Shown here piece after piece: positions 1-8,303 of a DNA stretch of 64,000 nt. Source of the DNA: Mycolicibacter arupensis (GTDB lineage Bacteria > Actinomycetota > Actinomycetes > Mycobacteriales > Mycobacteriaceae); NCBI RefSeq assembly GCF_002086515.1, contig NZ_MVHH01000014.1:27509-91508 (forward strand), given 5' to 3'. Position numbers and translations under genes: made by a program. Numbering within the stretch: the stretch's first letter is position 1; each line of letters begins with the position of its first letter. The notes under the pieces are model-generated. The model was not told where the DNA came from. It saw only the letters and a program-made list of their open reading frames with translations, and did no database searches.

Positions 1-379
1 GGTGGCCGGTGGCACGCTGCGGCCCGAGGTGCGCGAGCGTCTGGCGATCTCCACCGCCCAGCTCAACGGCTGCGAATACTGCCTGTCGGCGCACACCTTC
101 GTCGGCGGCAGTGTGGCCAAGATCGACGCAGGCGAACTCGACGCGGCACGCCGGGCCGAGTCCGCTGACAGTCATATCGCCGCACTGCTGGCCCTGTCGG
201 CCACGATCGCGGCCAACGCCGGGGACGTCGACGTCGCCGAACTCGATGCCGCGCGTGCGGCGGGAGTCACCGATGAGGAGATCGGCGAACTGGTCGCCCA
301 CCTGGCACTGAACACCTTGACCAACTACTTCAATGTGCTGGCGCGAGTCGACAATGATTGGCCCGCGGTCGCGCTGTGA
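1..379 (+). CDS. Carboxymuconolactone decarboxylase / AhpD-like protein (5' partial)
   Basis: The gene runs in from before the window, so its start is not visible and the frame is open from base 2. The visible 125 residues are helical and carry the AhpD/CMD signature: Cys24 and Cys27 as a CEYC pair, followed by His31. In characterised members this is the peroxidase-type redox centre. Such proteins are usually cytosolic antioxidant or peroxidase-like enzymes. The stop codon lies inside an 18-bp tandem duplication, and the next gene follows 38 nt later on the same strand, so co-transcription is likely. The substrate cannot be inferred. Confidence 0.85.
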   Translation, partial: VAGGTLRPEVRERLAISTAQLNGCEYCLSAHTFVGGSVAKIDAGELDAARRAESADSHIAALLALSATIAANAGDVDVAELDAARAAGVTDEEIGELVAHLALNTLTNYFNVLARVDNDWPAVAL

Positions 380-408
380 GCCCCAAAGAAGCTGTGAGCC
401 CCAAAGAA
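373..408 (+). repeat. Perfect 18-bp tandem duplication spanning a stop codon
   Basis: The unit gctgtgagccccaaagaa occurs at 373-390 and again at 391-408 with no mismatch. The first copy holds the TGA stop of the AhpD-like gene (377-379). The second copy lies just before the ribosome binding site of the next gene, so the duplication lengthens the intergenic spacer by exactly six codons' worth of DNA. Confidence 0.9.
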
Positions 409-417
409 AGGGACACC

Positions 418-885
418 ATGTCCGAACAACGCCCGCCCGTGCCACCGTTCGACACCGCCAGTGCGCTGGCCAAAGTGCAAGCCGCCGAGGATGCCTGGAA
501 CACCCGCGATCCCCACCACGTCAGCCTGGCCTACAGCCCAGACTCGGTGTGGCGCAACCGCGACCATTTCCTCACCGGCCGCACCGAGATCGTCGCCTTC
601 CTCACCGCCAAGTGGGAACGCGAACTGGACTACGTCCTGCGCAAGAGCCTGTGGGATTTCCACGACAACCGGATCGCGGTGCGGTTTCAGTACGAATGGC
701 ACGACGCGTCCGGCCAGTGGTTCCGTAGCTATGGAAATGAGCTGTGGGAGTTCGACGAGAACGGCCTGATGCGCCGCCGCGAGGCCAGCATCAACGACGT
801 CGCGATCGCCGAATCTGCACGCCGCTACTTCGGTCCGCGGCCCGAGGGCGAACGCGGCCCGGGGCACGACATCCCGGTCGCCTAG
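418..885 (+). CDS. DUF1348 / NTF2-like (SnoaL-fold) protein
   Basis: A 155-residue protein of the nuclear-transport-factor-2-like superfamily, DUF1348 type. It is rich in aromatic residues, with a central RFQYEWHD segment and a [12 protein letters not shown] segment typical of this family. The fold is a cone-shaped alpha+beta barrel that often holds small hydrophobic ligands; no catalytic role is established. I chose the ATG at 418 because a purine-rich GAAAGGG lies 5 nt upstream and upstream codons run through the duplicated spacer. It is probably co-transcribed with the AhpD-like gene. Its stop overlaps that of the convergent DUF3556 gene within the palindrome CTAG. Confidence 0.8.
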   Translation: MSEQRPPVPPFDTASALAKVQAAEDAWNTRDPHHVSLAYSPDSVWRNRDHFLTGRTEIVAFLTAKWERELDYVLRKSLWDFHDNRIAVRFQYEWHDASGQWFRSYGNELWEFDENGLMRRREASINDVAIAESARRYFGPRPEGERGPGHDIPVA

Positions 886-2621
886 GGGGACGGCCTGCCG
901 GCCGTGTCGACATAGGCCGGCAGGTCGTCCTGCCAAGGCTGGCGTGCCACCATGTCGGCCACCTTGACGTGCCCGCGTTCGAACTCTCCGGTGGCGGCGT
1001 CCACCAGCCGGTAGGCCTGGGTCTGACGGTGGATCGGCTGCGCGTCGAGGATCACCACCCGCACCTCCCCCGGCTCGAATCCGCAACGCTGCTGCAACGC
1101 CTCGATCAGCTGCTCGTTGGTCATATGGCCGTCGCCGAAGTTCCAGCCGATCGCGGTGGAACAGATCCGTTCCCCGTCGGTCAGGGTGTAGTCGCTCTCG
1201 TCGCCGTCGGCCATGGCCCGGTGCGCCAGGCTGAACAACGCCTTGCCGTGAGTGTTGAAGCCGCGGAACGCATAACCCATATAGATCGGGATCTGGGCGG
1301 CCTCGGCGCTGCCGTAGAAGCGCTCCAGCTGTGCGGCGGGCATGCTGGCGATCGCGACGATTCCCCGGGCGATCTTCTCTTCGGCCGAGGGCTTGACGCA
1401 CCACAGCGTGGTGTCCCAGTTGCCGGCGTAGTAGCGCATCCCGGGCAGGAACGACACCTTGTTCGGGAAGAGATTGCCCAGCACCACCGTGCCCGCGCTG
1501 ACCGCGAACAGCAGTGCCACCGCCAGCGGATTGTTCACGTCGGACAGCCCCAGTTCGGCGTGTCCGACGAACAGGGACAGCACGCCGAAGATCATGAAGA
1601 CGTTCCACTCCAACGGCACCCCCATCGGAATGGCCGCCAGGATGCCCAGGTGGAAGCAGACCATCACGAACGCCGCGATCGCGGTGGGCAGACCGCCATG
1701 GCTGAAGAACAGGGCCAGGGGAACCAGCATCTCGATCGCCGTGCTCACGTGCGCCAGCGTCTTGGACGGCCAGCCGGGTCGCAGGTCTTCGGGGAAGTCC
1801 TTGAAGAACCGGCGCTTGAGCGCCTTCGGGCGGATCAGCGGATTGTTACTCATCATCGTCGAGATCACGAACGGGAAGTGCCGGTTGAGCTTCGAGGTCG
1901 CCGCGCCCATCCAGATCACCATGAAGATGGCCTTGGCCGCGATGATCATGTCGACGCCGCTGAACAGGAACGCGGTGGCCAGCGGCGCGTACACCTCACC
2001 GCGGGCAGCCAAGAAGATCACCTTGTCCCGCAGGCCGATCACCGCCAGGATCCCCAGAATCGTCAGGATCTGCCAGTGCGGCAACACCCCGACGTCGGTG
2101 TGCAGCGCCGCGATGGGACCGGTCCCATCGGAGACCAGCGCCACCAGCAGCGCCACCAGCAGCGCCGCATACAGTGCGGCGTCCAGCGGGGTGCGGGCGG
2201 TGCCGGAGGTCAGCGGGATACGCCGCGGCCACGGTGGAAGCCGAATGGTGCCGGGCCGCAGCCAGTACAGGATCGACCCCATGGGCGGGAAGAACCGGTT
2301 GTTGAGCGGGCCGAAGCCACAGCCCAGACCGATCACCTCGAACAACATCGTGTAGAGCACGACCTTCTCGAACACGATCGGTTCGCTCCACCACTGCCGC
2401 ACCTCGGTGAAACCGTCGATGCCCGCGGTGGCCAGTGCGAACAGCCAGGCGCCCAGAATGTAGAGGCCGATCTTGAACACGTAGAACAGATGCAGCACCA
2501 CCGGCGTGCCGAAGCCCACCTCGGCCCAGTGCCGAGCCATCGGCCGGATCTTCTCGCTACGGGTGCCCTTGCTCCATTCCGCGAAGTCGACAACGGGCAG
2601 TTCAGGCTTGAGAAATCCCAT
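882..2621 (-). CDS. DUF3556 family multi-spanning membrane protein
   Basis: A 579-residue integral membrane protein with many hydrophobic segments (for example around residues 45-65, 90-110 and 150-170) and a soluble C-terminal part. Length and overall character match the uncharacterised actinobacterial DUF3556 family (about 576-592 residues). I chose the ATG at 2621 because upstream in-frame codons run through the operator and the TetR gene. A -10-like TAGTCT (2629-2634, minus strand) ends 7 nt before the ATG, which suggests a leaderless mRNA. The KstR-type palindrome at 2632-2647 overlaps this promoter. The TetR gene ends 22 nt upstream. A lipid-linked role is inferred only from the operator. 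Confidence 0.75.
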   Translation of the reverse strand: MGFLKPELPVVDFAEWSKGTRSEKIRPMARHWAEVGFGTPVVLHLFYVFKIGLYILGAWLFALATAGIDGFTEVRQWWSEPIVFEKVVLYTMLFEVIGLGCGFGPLNNRFFPPMGSILYWLRPGTIRLPPWPRRIPLTSGTARTPLDAALYAALLVALLVALVSDGTGPIAALHTDVGVLPHWQILTILGILAVIGLRDKVIFLAARGEVYAPLATAFLFSGVDMIIAAKAIFMVIWMGAATSKLNRHFPFVISTMMSNNPLIRPKALKRRFFKDFPEDLRPGWPSKTLAHVSTAIEMLVPLALFFSHGGLPTAIAAFVMVCFHLGILAAIPMGVPLEWNVFMIFGVLSLFVGHAELGLSDVNNPLAVALLFAVSAGTVVLGNLFPNKVSFLPGMRYYAGNWDTTLWCVKPSAEEKIARGIVAIASMPAAQLERFYGSAEAAQIPIYMGYAFRGFNTHGKALFSLAHRAMADGDESDYTLTDGERICSTAIGWNFGDGHMTNEQLIEALQQRCGFEPGEVRVVILDAQPIHRQTQAYRLVDAATGEFERGHVKVADMVARQPWQDDLPAYVDTAGRPSP

Positions 2622-2631
2622 GGCCGATAGA

Positions 2632-2647
2632 CTAGAACGTGTTCTAG
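2632..2647. promoter_or_regulatory. KstR-type palindromic operator
   Basis: CTAGAACGTGTTCTAG is an inverted repeat with perfect 7-bp arms (2632-2638 and 2641-2647) and a 2-nt spacer. The inner 14 bp match the published mycobacterial KstR consensus TnnAACnnGTTnnA exactly. It overlaps the TetR stop codon and the probable -10 of the DUF3556 gene, so a bound repressor would block that promoter. It could instead be the site of the adjacent TetR protein. Confidence 0.75.
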
Positions 2648-3222
2648 ATCTCTGCGCGGAAACCATCTCCCTCGTTCGAAAACGCCGGAGCCACGAAGCG
2701 TTCCAGAATCTGTTGCTCGGTCCGGGCATCGCCGATCGGCCAGCACAGCAGCGATAGCACCACCCGAACCACCCACTGGGCGGCATCGTGGTCGTCGTCA
2801 CCCAGGCCACTGAGATCGCGGGCGAAATCAGCGAGCAGCGGTGAGCCGGCCAGCCGGGTCAGCTCCTGCGTGCCGCGCACCGAACCGACCATCAGTTGCC
2901 CGAGCGGATCCGCGCGGATGCGCTGCAGCGCCACCGCGATCGCGGCCACCACCCGGTCGGCTCCGCTGCGCCCGGCCACCGCTTCACGCACGGTGTCCAC
3001 GATGCGGGCGGCGGCCCGCGCCAATACGGCGTCGCGAATCTCGGCCTTGCCGCCGGCATGCCGGTAGATGGTGGCGCGCGAGCAGTGCACCCGGTCGCCC
3101 AGGACATCGATGTCGAGTGCCTCGAGTCCGTCGCGCATCACCAGATCGGTCGCGGCGGCATAGATGCGCTCCGCTCCCGCGGTGCGACGATCGGCCCCCA
3201 CCAGCCAGTCATGGCCCACCAC
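2644..3222 (-). CDS. TetR family transcriptional regulator
   Basis: A 192-residue regulator with an N-terminal TetR helix-turn-helix around residues 30-60; the recognition helix region reads SRATIYRHAGG. The C-terminal ligand domain is divergent, as usual. It lies directly upstream of the DUF3556 gene on the same strand and is divergent from the P450 gene. Two palindromes flank it: the KstR-like site at its 3' end and a 6-1-6 palindrome in the divergent promoter region at 3251-3263. It may regulate DUF3556, the P450 or itself. The inducer is unknown. Confidence 0.85.
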   Translation of the reverse strand: MVGHDWLVGADRRTAGAERIYAAATDLVMRDGLEALDIDVLGDRVHCSRATIYRHAGGKAEIRDAVLARAAARIVDTVREAVAGRSGADRVVAAIAVALQRIRADPLGQLMVGSVRGTQELTRLAGSPLLADFARDLSGLGDDDHDAAQWVVRVVLSLLCWPIGDARTEQQILERFVAPAFSNEGDGFRAEI

Positions 3223-3250
3223 GTGACGCCCCCTTCCCTTGAAACGACTA

Positions 3251-3263
3251 TCTCAGCCTGAGA
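3251..3263. promoter_or_regulatory. Palindrome between divergent tetR and P450 genes
   Basis: TCTCAG-C-CTGAGA is a perfect 6-bp inverted repeat with a 1-nt centre, located 28 nt upstream of the TetR start and about 140 nt upstream of the P450 ATG. Its position suits an operator for the neighbouring TetR protein, but this is inference from symmetry and location only. Confidence 0.4.
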
Positions 3264-3403
3264 CAGAACTCGCACCAATTCTCACCAAGTGGGCAGGTAC
3301 CACCTCCCCCGTGAGACAACCGCCCACCAGCGGCCACGCACGGGGCTGTCAACTTTGCCCAGCCCCATTGACGCCGCCGGCTCACCCCGCACAACCTGGT
3401 GCG

Positions 3404-4621
3404 ATGACGGTGGGAACACAGCAGCTGGGCGTGAGCCTGTTCGATGACGCTTACCTGCAGCAGCCGTACCCGCTGTATGACCGCATGCTGGCCGCAGGCC
3501 CGGTGCATCGGATCGGGGAATCCGGTTTCTCCGCGGTGTGCGGCTGGGACACGGTGGCCGACGCCGTCGCACGTCCCGACGACTTCTCGTCGAATCTGAC
3601 CGGGACCATGCTGTATCAGCCCGACGGCACGGTGGGCACGTTCGCAATGGACGGGCTGGGCGGGCCCACCCAGGTGCTGGCCACCGCCGATGATCCGGCG
3701 CACGCGGCGCACCGCAAGATGCTGGTGGGGCGGCTGGCGGCCAAGCGCATCCGCACCCTGGAGACGGTGGTCGCCGACACCATGGATCGGTTGTGGCACG
3801 AGGGCCTGCACGACGGGGGCATCGAGTGGATGAGTTCCGTCGCCAACCGGCTGCCGATGCTGATCGTCGCGCGCCTGATCGGTGTGCCCGAGGAGGACGT
3901 CGACCAGCTGATGCGCTGGGCCTACGCGGGCACCCAGCTGTTGGAGGGTCTGGGCACCACCGAAGACTTGGCGGCCGCCGGTGTCGCGGTGATGGAGCTC
4001 TCGGGTTACATCGGCGACCACTTCGGGCGGGCCGCCCGTGATCCGGGCGACAACCTGCTCGGCGACGTGGCCACCGCCTGCGCCACCGGTGCCCTCGACA
4101 CCGTCGCCGCGCAGGTCATGATGATCACCTTGTTCAGCGCCGGCGGCGAGTCGACCGCGTCGCTGATCGGTTCGGCGGCCTGGATTCTGGCGACCAGACC
4201 GGAGATCCAGCGCCGGGTCCGCGACTCCCCCGAGCTGCTGGGAACGTTCCTGGAGGAGGTATTGCGCTACGAACCGCCGTTTCGGGGTCACTACCGGCAC
4301 GTTCGGCACGACACCGTTCTCTCCGGGGTGCAGCTACGCGCCGGGGAGCGGCTCCTGCTGCTGTGGGGCGCCGCCAACCGGGACCCCGCCCGCTTCGCCC
4401 AACCCAACGAGTTTCGGCTGGACCGCGGCGGCGTGGGCCATCTGGCCTTCGGCCGGGGCGCGCACTTCTGCGTCGGCGCAACCCTGGCCCGGATGGAGGC
4501 CCGAATCGTGATCGGCCAACTGCTGGAACGCACCTCGCACCTCGGGCTCTCCGAGGCCGGCCGGTGGTTGCCCAGCCTGCTGGTTCGGCGACTCGAGCGC
4601 CTGGGGCTCACCGTCGACTGA
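3404..4621 (+). CDS. Cytochrome P450
   Basis: A 405-residue soluble cytochrome P450 monooxygenase with all core motifs. The I-helix oxygen-binding stretch AGGEST is near residue 247, the ExxR of the K helix is near 284 (EVLR), and the haem-ligand loop FGRGAHFCVG is near 350-358. It would use ferredoxin and ferredoxin reductase, which are not encoded nearby. The ATG at 3404 gives a normal length; the open frame extends to 3239 but that part has no P450 features. It is divergent from the TetR gene and convergent with prpC. The substrate is unknown; a steroid or fatty acid is plausible given the KstR-like site nearby. Confidence 0.92.
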   Translation: MTVGTQQLGVSLFDDAYLQQPYPLYDRMLAAGPVHRIGESGFSAVCGWDTVADAVARPDDFSSNLTGTMLYQPDGTVGTFAMDGLGGPTQVLATADDPAHAAHRKMLVGRLAAKRIRTLETVVADTMDRLWHEGLHDGGIEWMSSVANRLPMLIVARLIGVPEEDVDQLMRWAYAGTQLLEGLGTTEDLAAAGVAVMELSGYIGDHFGRAARDPGDNLLGDVATACATGALDTVAAQVMMITLFSAGGESTASLIGSAAWILATRPEIQRRVRDSPELLGTFLEEVLRYEPPFRGHYRHVRHDTVLSGVQLRAGERLLLLWGAANRDPARFAQPNEFRLDRGGVGHLAFGRGAHFCVGATLARMEARIVIGQLLERTSHLGLSEAGRWLPSLLVRRLERLGLTVD

Positions 4622-4645
4622 TGGGCCCCTCGCCCACTGCGCCCC

Positions 4646-5767
4646 TCAGAGTGCGCGCTGCGGGCTTCCCGAGTAGGCGCTCAACGGGCGGATCAGCGCG
4701 TTGGACGCGGTCTGCTCGATGATGTGCGCGGTCCATCCGGTGATGCGGCTCATCACGAACAGCGGCGTGAACATCGGGATGTCAAAGCCCATCAGGTAAT
4801 AGGCCGGCCCGGTCGGGAAGTCCAGGTTGGGCTTGATCCCGGTGGCGGCGAACATCTCGGTCTCCAGGATCCGATAGATATCCAACCAGCGCTGACCGTC
4901 CTTGGCCGCCGCGATCCGCTCCAGGGCCGCCTTCATGGTGGGCACCCGCGAGTCACCGTGCTTGTACACCCGGTGACCGAAGCCCATCACCTTGTCCTTG
5001 CGGGACAGCTTGCCGTGCAACCACTCCGCGGCCTTGCCGGGCTCACCGATCTCGATCATGTCGTGCATGACCGCCTCGTTGGCCCCGCCGTGCAACGAGC
5101 CCTTGAGCGCACCGATGGCCGCCGTGACGGCACTGTAGATGTCGGACTGGGTGGAGGTGACCACCCGCGCCGCGAAGGTGGAGGCGTTGAAGCTGTGCTC
5201 GGCATACAGCGTCATGGACTGCTCGAAGGCCGACACGATCACCGGGTCGGGCACCTCGCCGAAGCACATCCGCAGGAAGTTCTCCGCATAGCCCAGGTGG
5301 CTGTGCGGGGCGATCGGGGCCAGGCCACGGCGGCGACGCATGTCGGCGGCCACGATGGTGGGCAGCACCGCGAACATCCGCAGCGCCTTGGCGAAGTTCG
5401 CCGACTCGGAGGGGTCGTCCTCCTCTGCGTCTTCGGCACCCAGGTAGCTGATCGCGGTGCGCACCACGTCCATCGGGTGGCAGTTCTCGGGGAGCTTGTC
5501 CACCAGCGACAGCAGCGACCGGTCGGCGCGCCGAGCGGCACGCTCGCGCTGACAGAACAACGCCAGCTCGGCGTCGGTGGGCAGCTCACCGTGCCAGAGC
5601 AGGTAGGCGACCTGCTCGAAGCTGCAGTGCGCGGCCAGGTCCTGCACCGGGTATCCGCGGTAGGTCAGGGAGTTGGTCTCGGGAACCACCTTGGAGATCG
5701 AGGTGGTGTCCACGACGACACCGGCCAGGCCCTTGCGGATCTCCGGTTCTGCGGGGGCGACGGTCAT
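4646..5767 (-). CDS. prpC: 2-methylcitrate synthase
   Basis: A 373-residue citrate-synthase-family enzyme that condenses propionyl-CoA with oxaloacetate to 2-methylcitrate. The catalytic triad region is visible: HGGANE near residue 225, GFGHRVYKHGDSR near 262, and the aspartate in NLDFPTG near 315. It is shorter than TCA citrate synthases (about 430), as expected for the methylcitrate branch. It is the last gene of prpD-prpB-prpC and overlaps prpB by the 4-nt ATGA at 5764-5767, so translation is probably coupled. In M. tuberculosis the equivalent gene is also called gltA1. Regulation is expected through PrpR. Confidence 0.95.
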   Translation of the reverse strand: MTVAPAEPEIRKGLAGVVVDTTSISKVVPETNSLTYRGYPVQDLAAHCSFEQVAYLLWHGELPTDAELALFCQRERAARRADRSLLSLVDKLPENCHPMDVVRTAISYLGAEDAEEDDPSESANFAKALRMFAVLPTIVAADMRRRRGLAPIAPHSHLGYAENFLRMCFGEVPDPVIVSAFEQSMTLYAEHSFNASTFAARVVTSTQSDIYSAVTAAIGALKGSLHGGANEAVMHDMIEIGEPGKAAEWLHGKLSRKDKVMGFGHRVYKHGDSRVPTMKAALERIAAAKDGQRWLDIYRILETEMFAATGIKPNLDFPTGPAYYLMGFDIPMFTPLFVMSRITGWTAHIIEQTASNALIRPLSAYSGSPQRAL

Positions 5768-6681
5768 TGGGACGCTCCTAACGTGAAGTTGAAGATGTCG
5801 TCGTCGAACTGGTTGTATTCGGCGTAACGCAGCAGCTCGTAGAGCCGACTGCGGTGCTGCATCTGGTCCAGAAGTCCGGATTGCGTTCCCGCGCTGTCGA
5901 TTTCCCGCAGACCGACCTCGACGGCGCGCATCGCCAGCCGCAAGGTGGTGACGGGATAGATGACCGCGTTGTAGCCCAGGTCGCCCAGTTGCGCGGCAGT
6001 CAACAGTTCGGACTTGCCGAACTCGGTCATGTTGGCCAGCAGCGGGGTAGTGACTGCGGCACGGAACTTTTCGAAGTCGGCCGGGGTGTACAGCGCCTCG
6101 GTGAAGATCAGGTCCGCCCCGGCGTCGGCGTAGGCCTTGGCTCGATCGATCGCAGAGTCCAATCCTTCGATGCCGGCCGCATCGGTGCGGGCGCAGATGA
6201 TGAAGTTCGGGTCGCGGCGCGCGGCTACGGCGGCGCGCAGGCGCTTGATCATCTCGCTGGTCGGCACGACGGCTTTGCCGTCGAGGTGACCGCAGCGTTT
6301 GGGGTTGACCTGGTCTTCGAGGTGGCATCCGGCCAGCCCGGCGTCTTCGAGCACCGTGATGGTGCGCGCGGCGCTCATCGGCTCACCAAAGCCGGTGTCG
6401 GCATCGATGAACGTCGGCAGGTTGATTGCGGCGGCAATCTGCGCGCCGCGACCAGCCACCTCAGTCAGCGTGGTCAGCCCGATGTCGGGCAGCCCCAGGT
6501 CGGCCGAGAGCACCGCACCGGAGACGTAGACCCCCTCGAAGCCGATCTCGGCGATCAGCTTGGCGACCAGCGGCGAGAACGCGCCGGGAATCCGTTGTAA
6601 CTGACCGGACTCCAGGCCGGCCCGAAGCGCCGCCCGCTTTTCTGACGGGGCCGCGGTGGCCCCGATCAGACCGCTACTCAC
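5764..6681 (-). CDS. prpB: Methylisocitrate lyase
   Basis: A 305-residue PEP-mutase/isocitrate-lyase superfamily enzyme that cleaves 2-methylisocitrate to pyruvate and succinate. The KRCGH loop with the catalytic cysteine is near residue 128, and the metal-binding DADTGFGEP segment lies near residue 93. The start overlaps the prpD stop by ATGA (6678-6681) and the stop overlaps prpC the same way, so this is a tightly coupled operon. M. tuberculosis lacks a dedicated prpB and uses isocitrate lyase for this step. Its presence here gives a self-contained methylcitrate cycle. Confidence 0.95.
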   Translation of the reverse strand: MSSGLIGATAAPSEKRAALRAGLESGQLQRIPGAFSPLVAKLIAEIGFEGVYVSGAVLSADLGLPDIGLTTLTEVAGRGAQIAAAINLPTFIDADTGFGEPMSAARTITVLEDAGLAGCHLEDQVNPKRCGHLDGKAVVPTSEMIKRLRAAVAARRDPNFIICARTDAAGIEGLDSAIDRAKAYADAGADLIFTEALYTPADFEKFRAAVTTPLLANMTEFGKSELLTAAQLGDLGYNAVIYPVTTLRLAMRAVEVGLREIDSAGTQSGLLDQMQHRSRLYELLRYAEYNQFDDDIFNFTLGASQ

Positions 6682-8183
6682 CGGAAGATCCCTTCCGGGG
6701 TCGCGGGCGCCTGGTCCAGCACCGACTGCGCGACGACGATGTTCAGGCCGTTCAGCTCAGCGCCGCTGAGCCCCGCCAGACCCTCGGCGGCAGCCAGGAA
6801 GCGCTCCTGCTCCGCGGTGCTCACCACGCCCTCGGCGAGCTCGACGAACTTGCCGATGTACTGCTTGCGCTCGAACGGCCGTGCTCCCAGCGGGTGGGCG
6901 TCGGCGATCGCCAGCTCGTCGGTGATCACTTCGCCGCTGGCCAGGGTCACTTCGGCGCGCGCACCGAAGGCCTTCTCGTTCGGGTCGATCGAGTGGTAGC
7001 GCCGGGTCCACTCCGGGTCCTCGACGGTGGAGATCTTGCGCCACAACGCGATGGTCTCGGGCCGGTGCGCACGCTCGGGGCTGTAGGACCGCACGTGGTG
7101 CCAGCTGCCGTCCTCCAGAGCTACGGCGAAGATGTACATCAGCGAGTGGTCGAGGGTCTCGCGCGAGGCGTCCGGGTCGAACTTCTGCGGGTCGTTGGAC
7201 CCGGTGCCGATCACGTAGTGGGTGTGGTGGCTGGTGTGCAGCACGATGGTGGCCACCTGGCTCAGGTCGCCGATCCGCTCACGCAGGCGCTTCGCCAGGT
7301 CGATCAGGGCCTGGCTCTGGTACTCCGCGGAGTACTCCTTGGTGTAGGTGTCCAGGATGGCGCGCTTGGCCTCACCGGGGCCGGGCAGCGGCACCTGGTA
7401 GGTGTGGTCCTTGCCCGAGAGCATCCAGGCGATGACACCGTCTTCGCCCTCCCAGATGGGAGCCGGTGCACCCTCACCGCGCATCGCCCGGTCGACGGCC
7501 TCGATACCGACCTTGCCGGCCCACGCCGGTGCGTAGGCCTTCCAGCTGGAGATCGAGCCCTTGCGGGACTGGCGGGTGGCGGTGGTCAGGTGCAACGCCT
7601 GACCGACGGCCTGGTAGATCACCTCGGGGTCGAGCTTGAGCATGGTGCCGATGCCGGCGGCCACCGACGGCCCAAGGTGGGCGACGTGGTCGATCTTGTG
7701 CTCGTGCAGGCAGATTCCCTTGACCAGGTCCACCTGGACCTCGTAGGCGGTGGCCAGGCCGCGGATCAGGTCGTCACCGGAGAGTCCGAGCTGCTGGGCG
7801 ACGGCCACCAGCGGCGGGATGTTGTCGCCGGGGTGCGAGTACTCCGCAGCCAGGAAGGTGTCGTGGAAGTCCAGCTCGCGTACCGCGGTGCCGTTGGCCC
7901 AGGCGGCCCACTCGGCCGAGTAGCTGCCTTCGATGCCGAAGACCTGGGCGCCCGGCGTGGAGGGGTGTGCCTGCGCCTGGCGGCGGGCCACCGTCACCGG
8001 CCGGCGCAGCACCGACGCGGCACTGACCGACGCGTTGTCGATGATCCGGTTGATCACCATGGCCGCGGTGTCCTCCGGCACGGCCACCGGGTCGGCGGCC
8101 ACCTGAGCGATCTTCCAAGCGAGGTGTTCTTCCCGGGGGAATTCATCGGCACTGCGGCGGGTCTTCACGTCATGTAGCTGCAT
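6678..8183 (-). CDS. prpD: 2-methylcitrate dehydratase
   Basis: A 501-residue MmgE/PrpD family dehydratase that converts 2-methylcitrate towards methylisocitrate in propionate catabolism. The conserved stretches [30 protein letters not shown] and [11 protein letters not shown] are present along the expected helical domain. I chose the ATG at 8183 (MQLHDVK); an in-frame start six codons upstream at 8201 is possible. It is the first gene of prpDBC, divergent from prpR across a 120-nt control region containing TTGC-type repeats and a palindrome. Confidence 0.95.
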   Translation of the reverse strand: MQLHDVKTRRSADEFPREEHLAWKIAQVAADPVAVPEDTAAMVINRIIDNASVSAASVLRRPVTVARRQAQAHPSTPGAQVFGIEGSYSAEWAAWANGTAVRELDFHDTFLAAEYSHPGDNIPPLVAVAQQLGLSGDDLIRGLATAYEVQVDLVKGICLHEHKIDHVAHLGPSVAAGIGTMLKLDPEVIYQAVGQALHLTTATRQSRKGSISSWKAYAPAWAGKVGIEAVDRAMRGEGAPAPIWEGEDGVIAWMLSGKDHTYQVPLPGPGEAKRAILDTYTKEYSAEYQSQALIDLAKRLRERIGDLSQVATIVLHTSHHTHYVIGTGSNDPQKFDPDASRETLDHSLMYIFAVALEDGSWHHVRSYSPERAHRPETIALWRKISTVEDPEWTRRYHSIDPNEKAFGARAEVTLASGEVITDELAIADAHPLGARPFERKQYIGKFVELAEGVVSTAEQERFLAAAEGLAGLSGAELNGLNIVVAQSVLDQAPATPEGIFR

Positions 8184-8260
8184 ATTCCACACCCTACGCA
8201 CGCCAGATCACCCCCGATACGCACGGGAAATGCGTATTACTGCGTCCTACTTTCCCCAAT

Positions 8261-8286
8261 TTTGCAAACGTTGCGAATGCATTCGC
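8261..8286. promoter_or_regulatory. Probable PrpR/RamB-type control site
   Basis: In the prpD-prpR intergenic region, TTTGCAAA (8261-8268) is followed by a second half-site TTGCGAA (8271-8277), giving a 9-bp-spaced direct repeat. Overlapping its right end is the perfect 14-bp palindrome GCGAATGCATTCGC (8273-8286). RamB/PrpR regulators are known to bind TTTGCAAA-like elements, so this is the expected place for autoregulation of prpR and control of prpDBC. Confidence 0.6.
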
Positions 8287-8303
8287 GGGTTACGCTCCGT
8301 GGC

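Noticed and set aside
744..2630. 628-codon + strand frame opposite DUF3556
   Set aside because: The product is His/Arg/Gln-rich without domains and is the shadow of the recognised membrane-protein gene.
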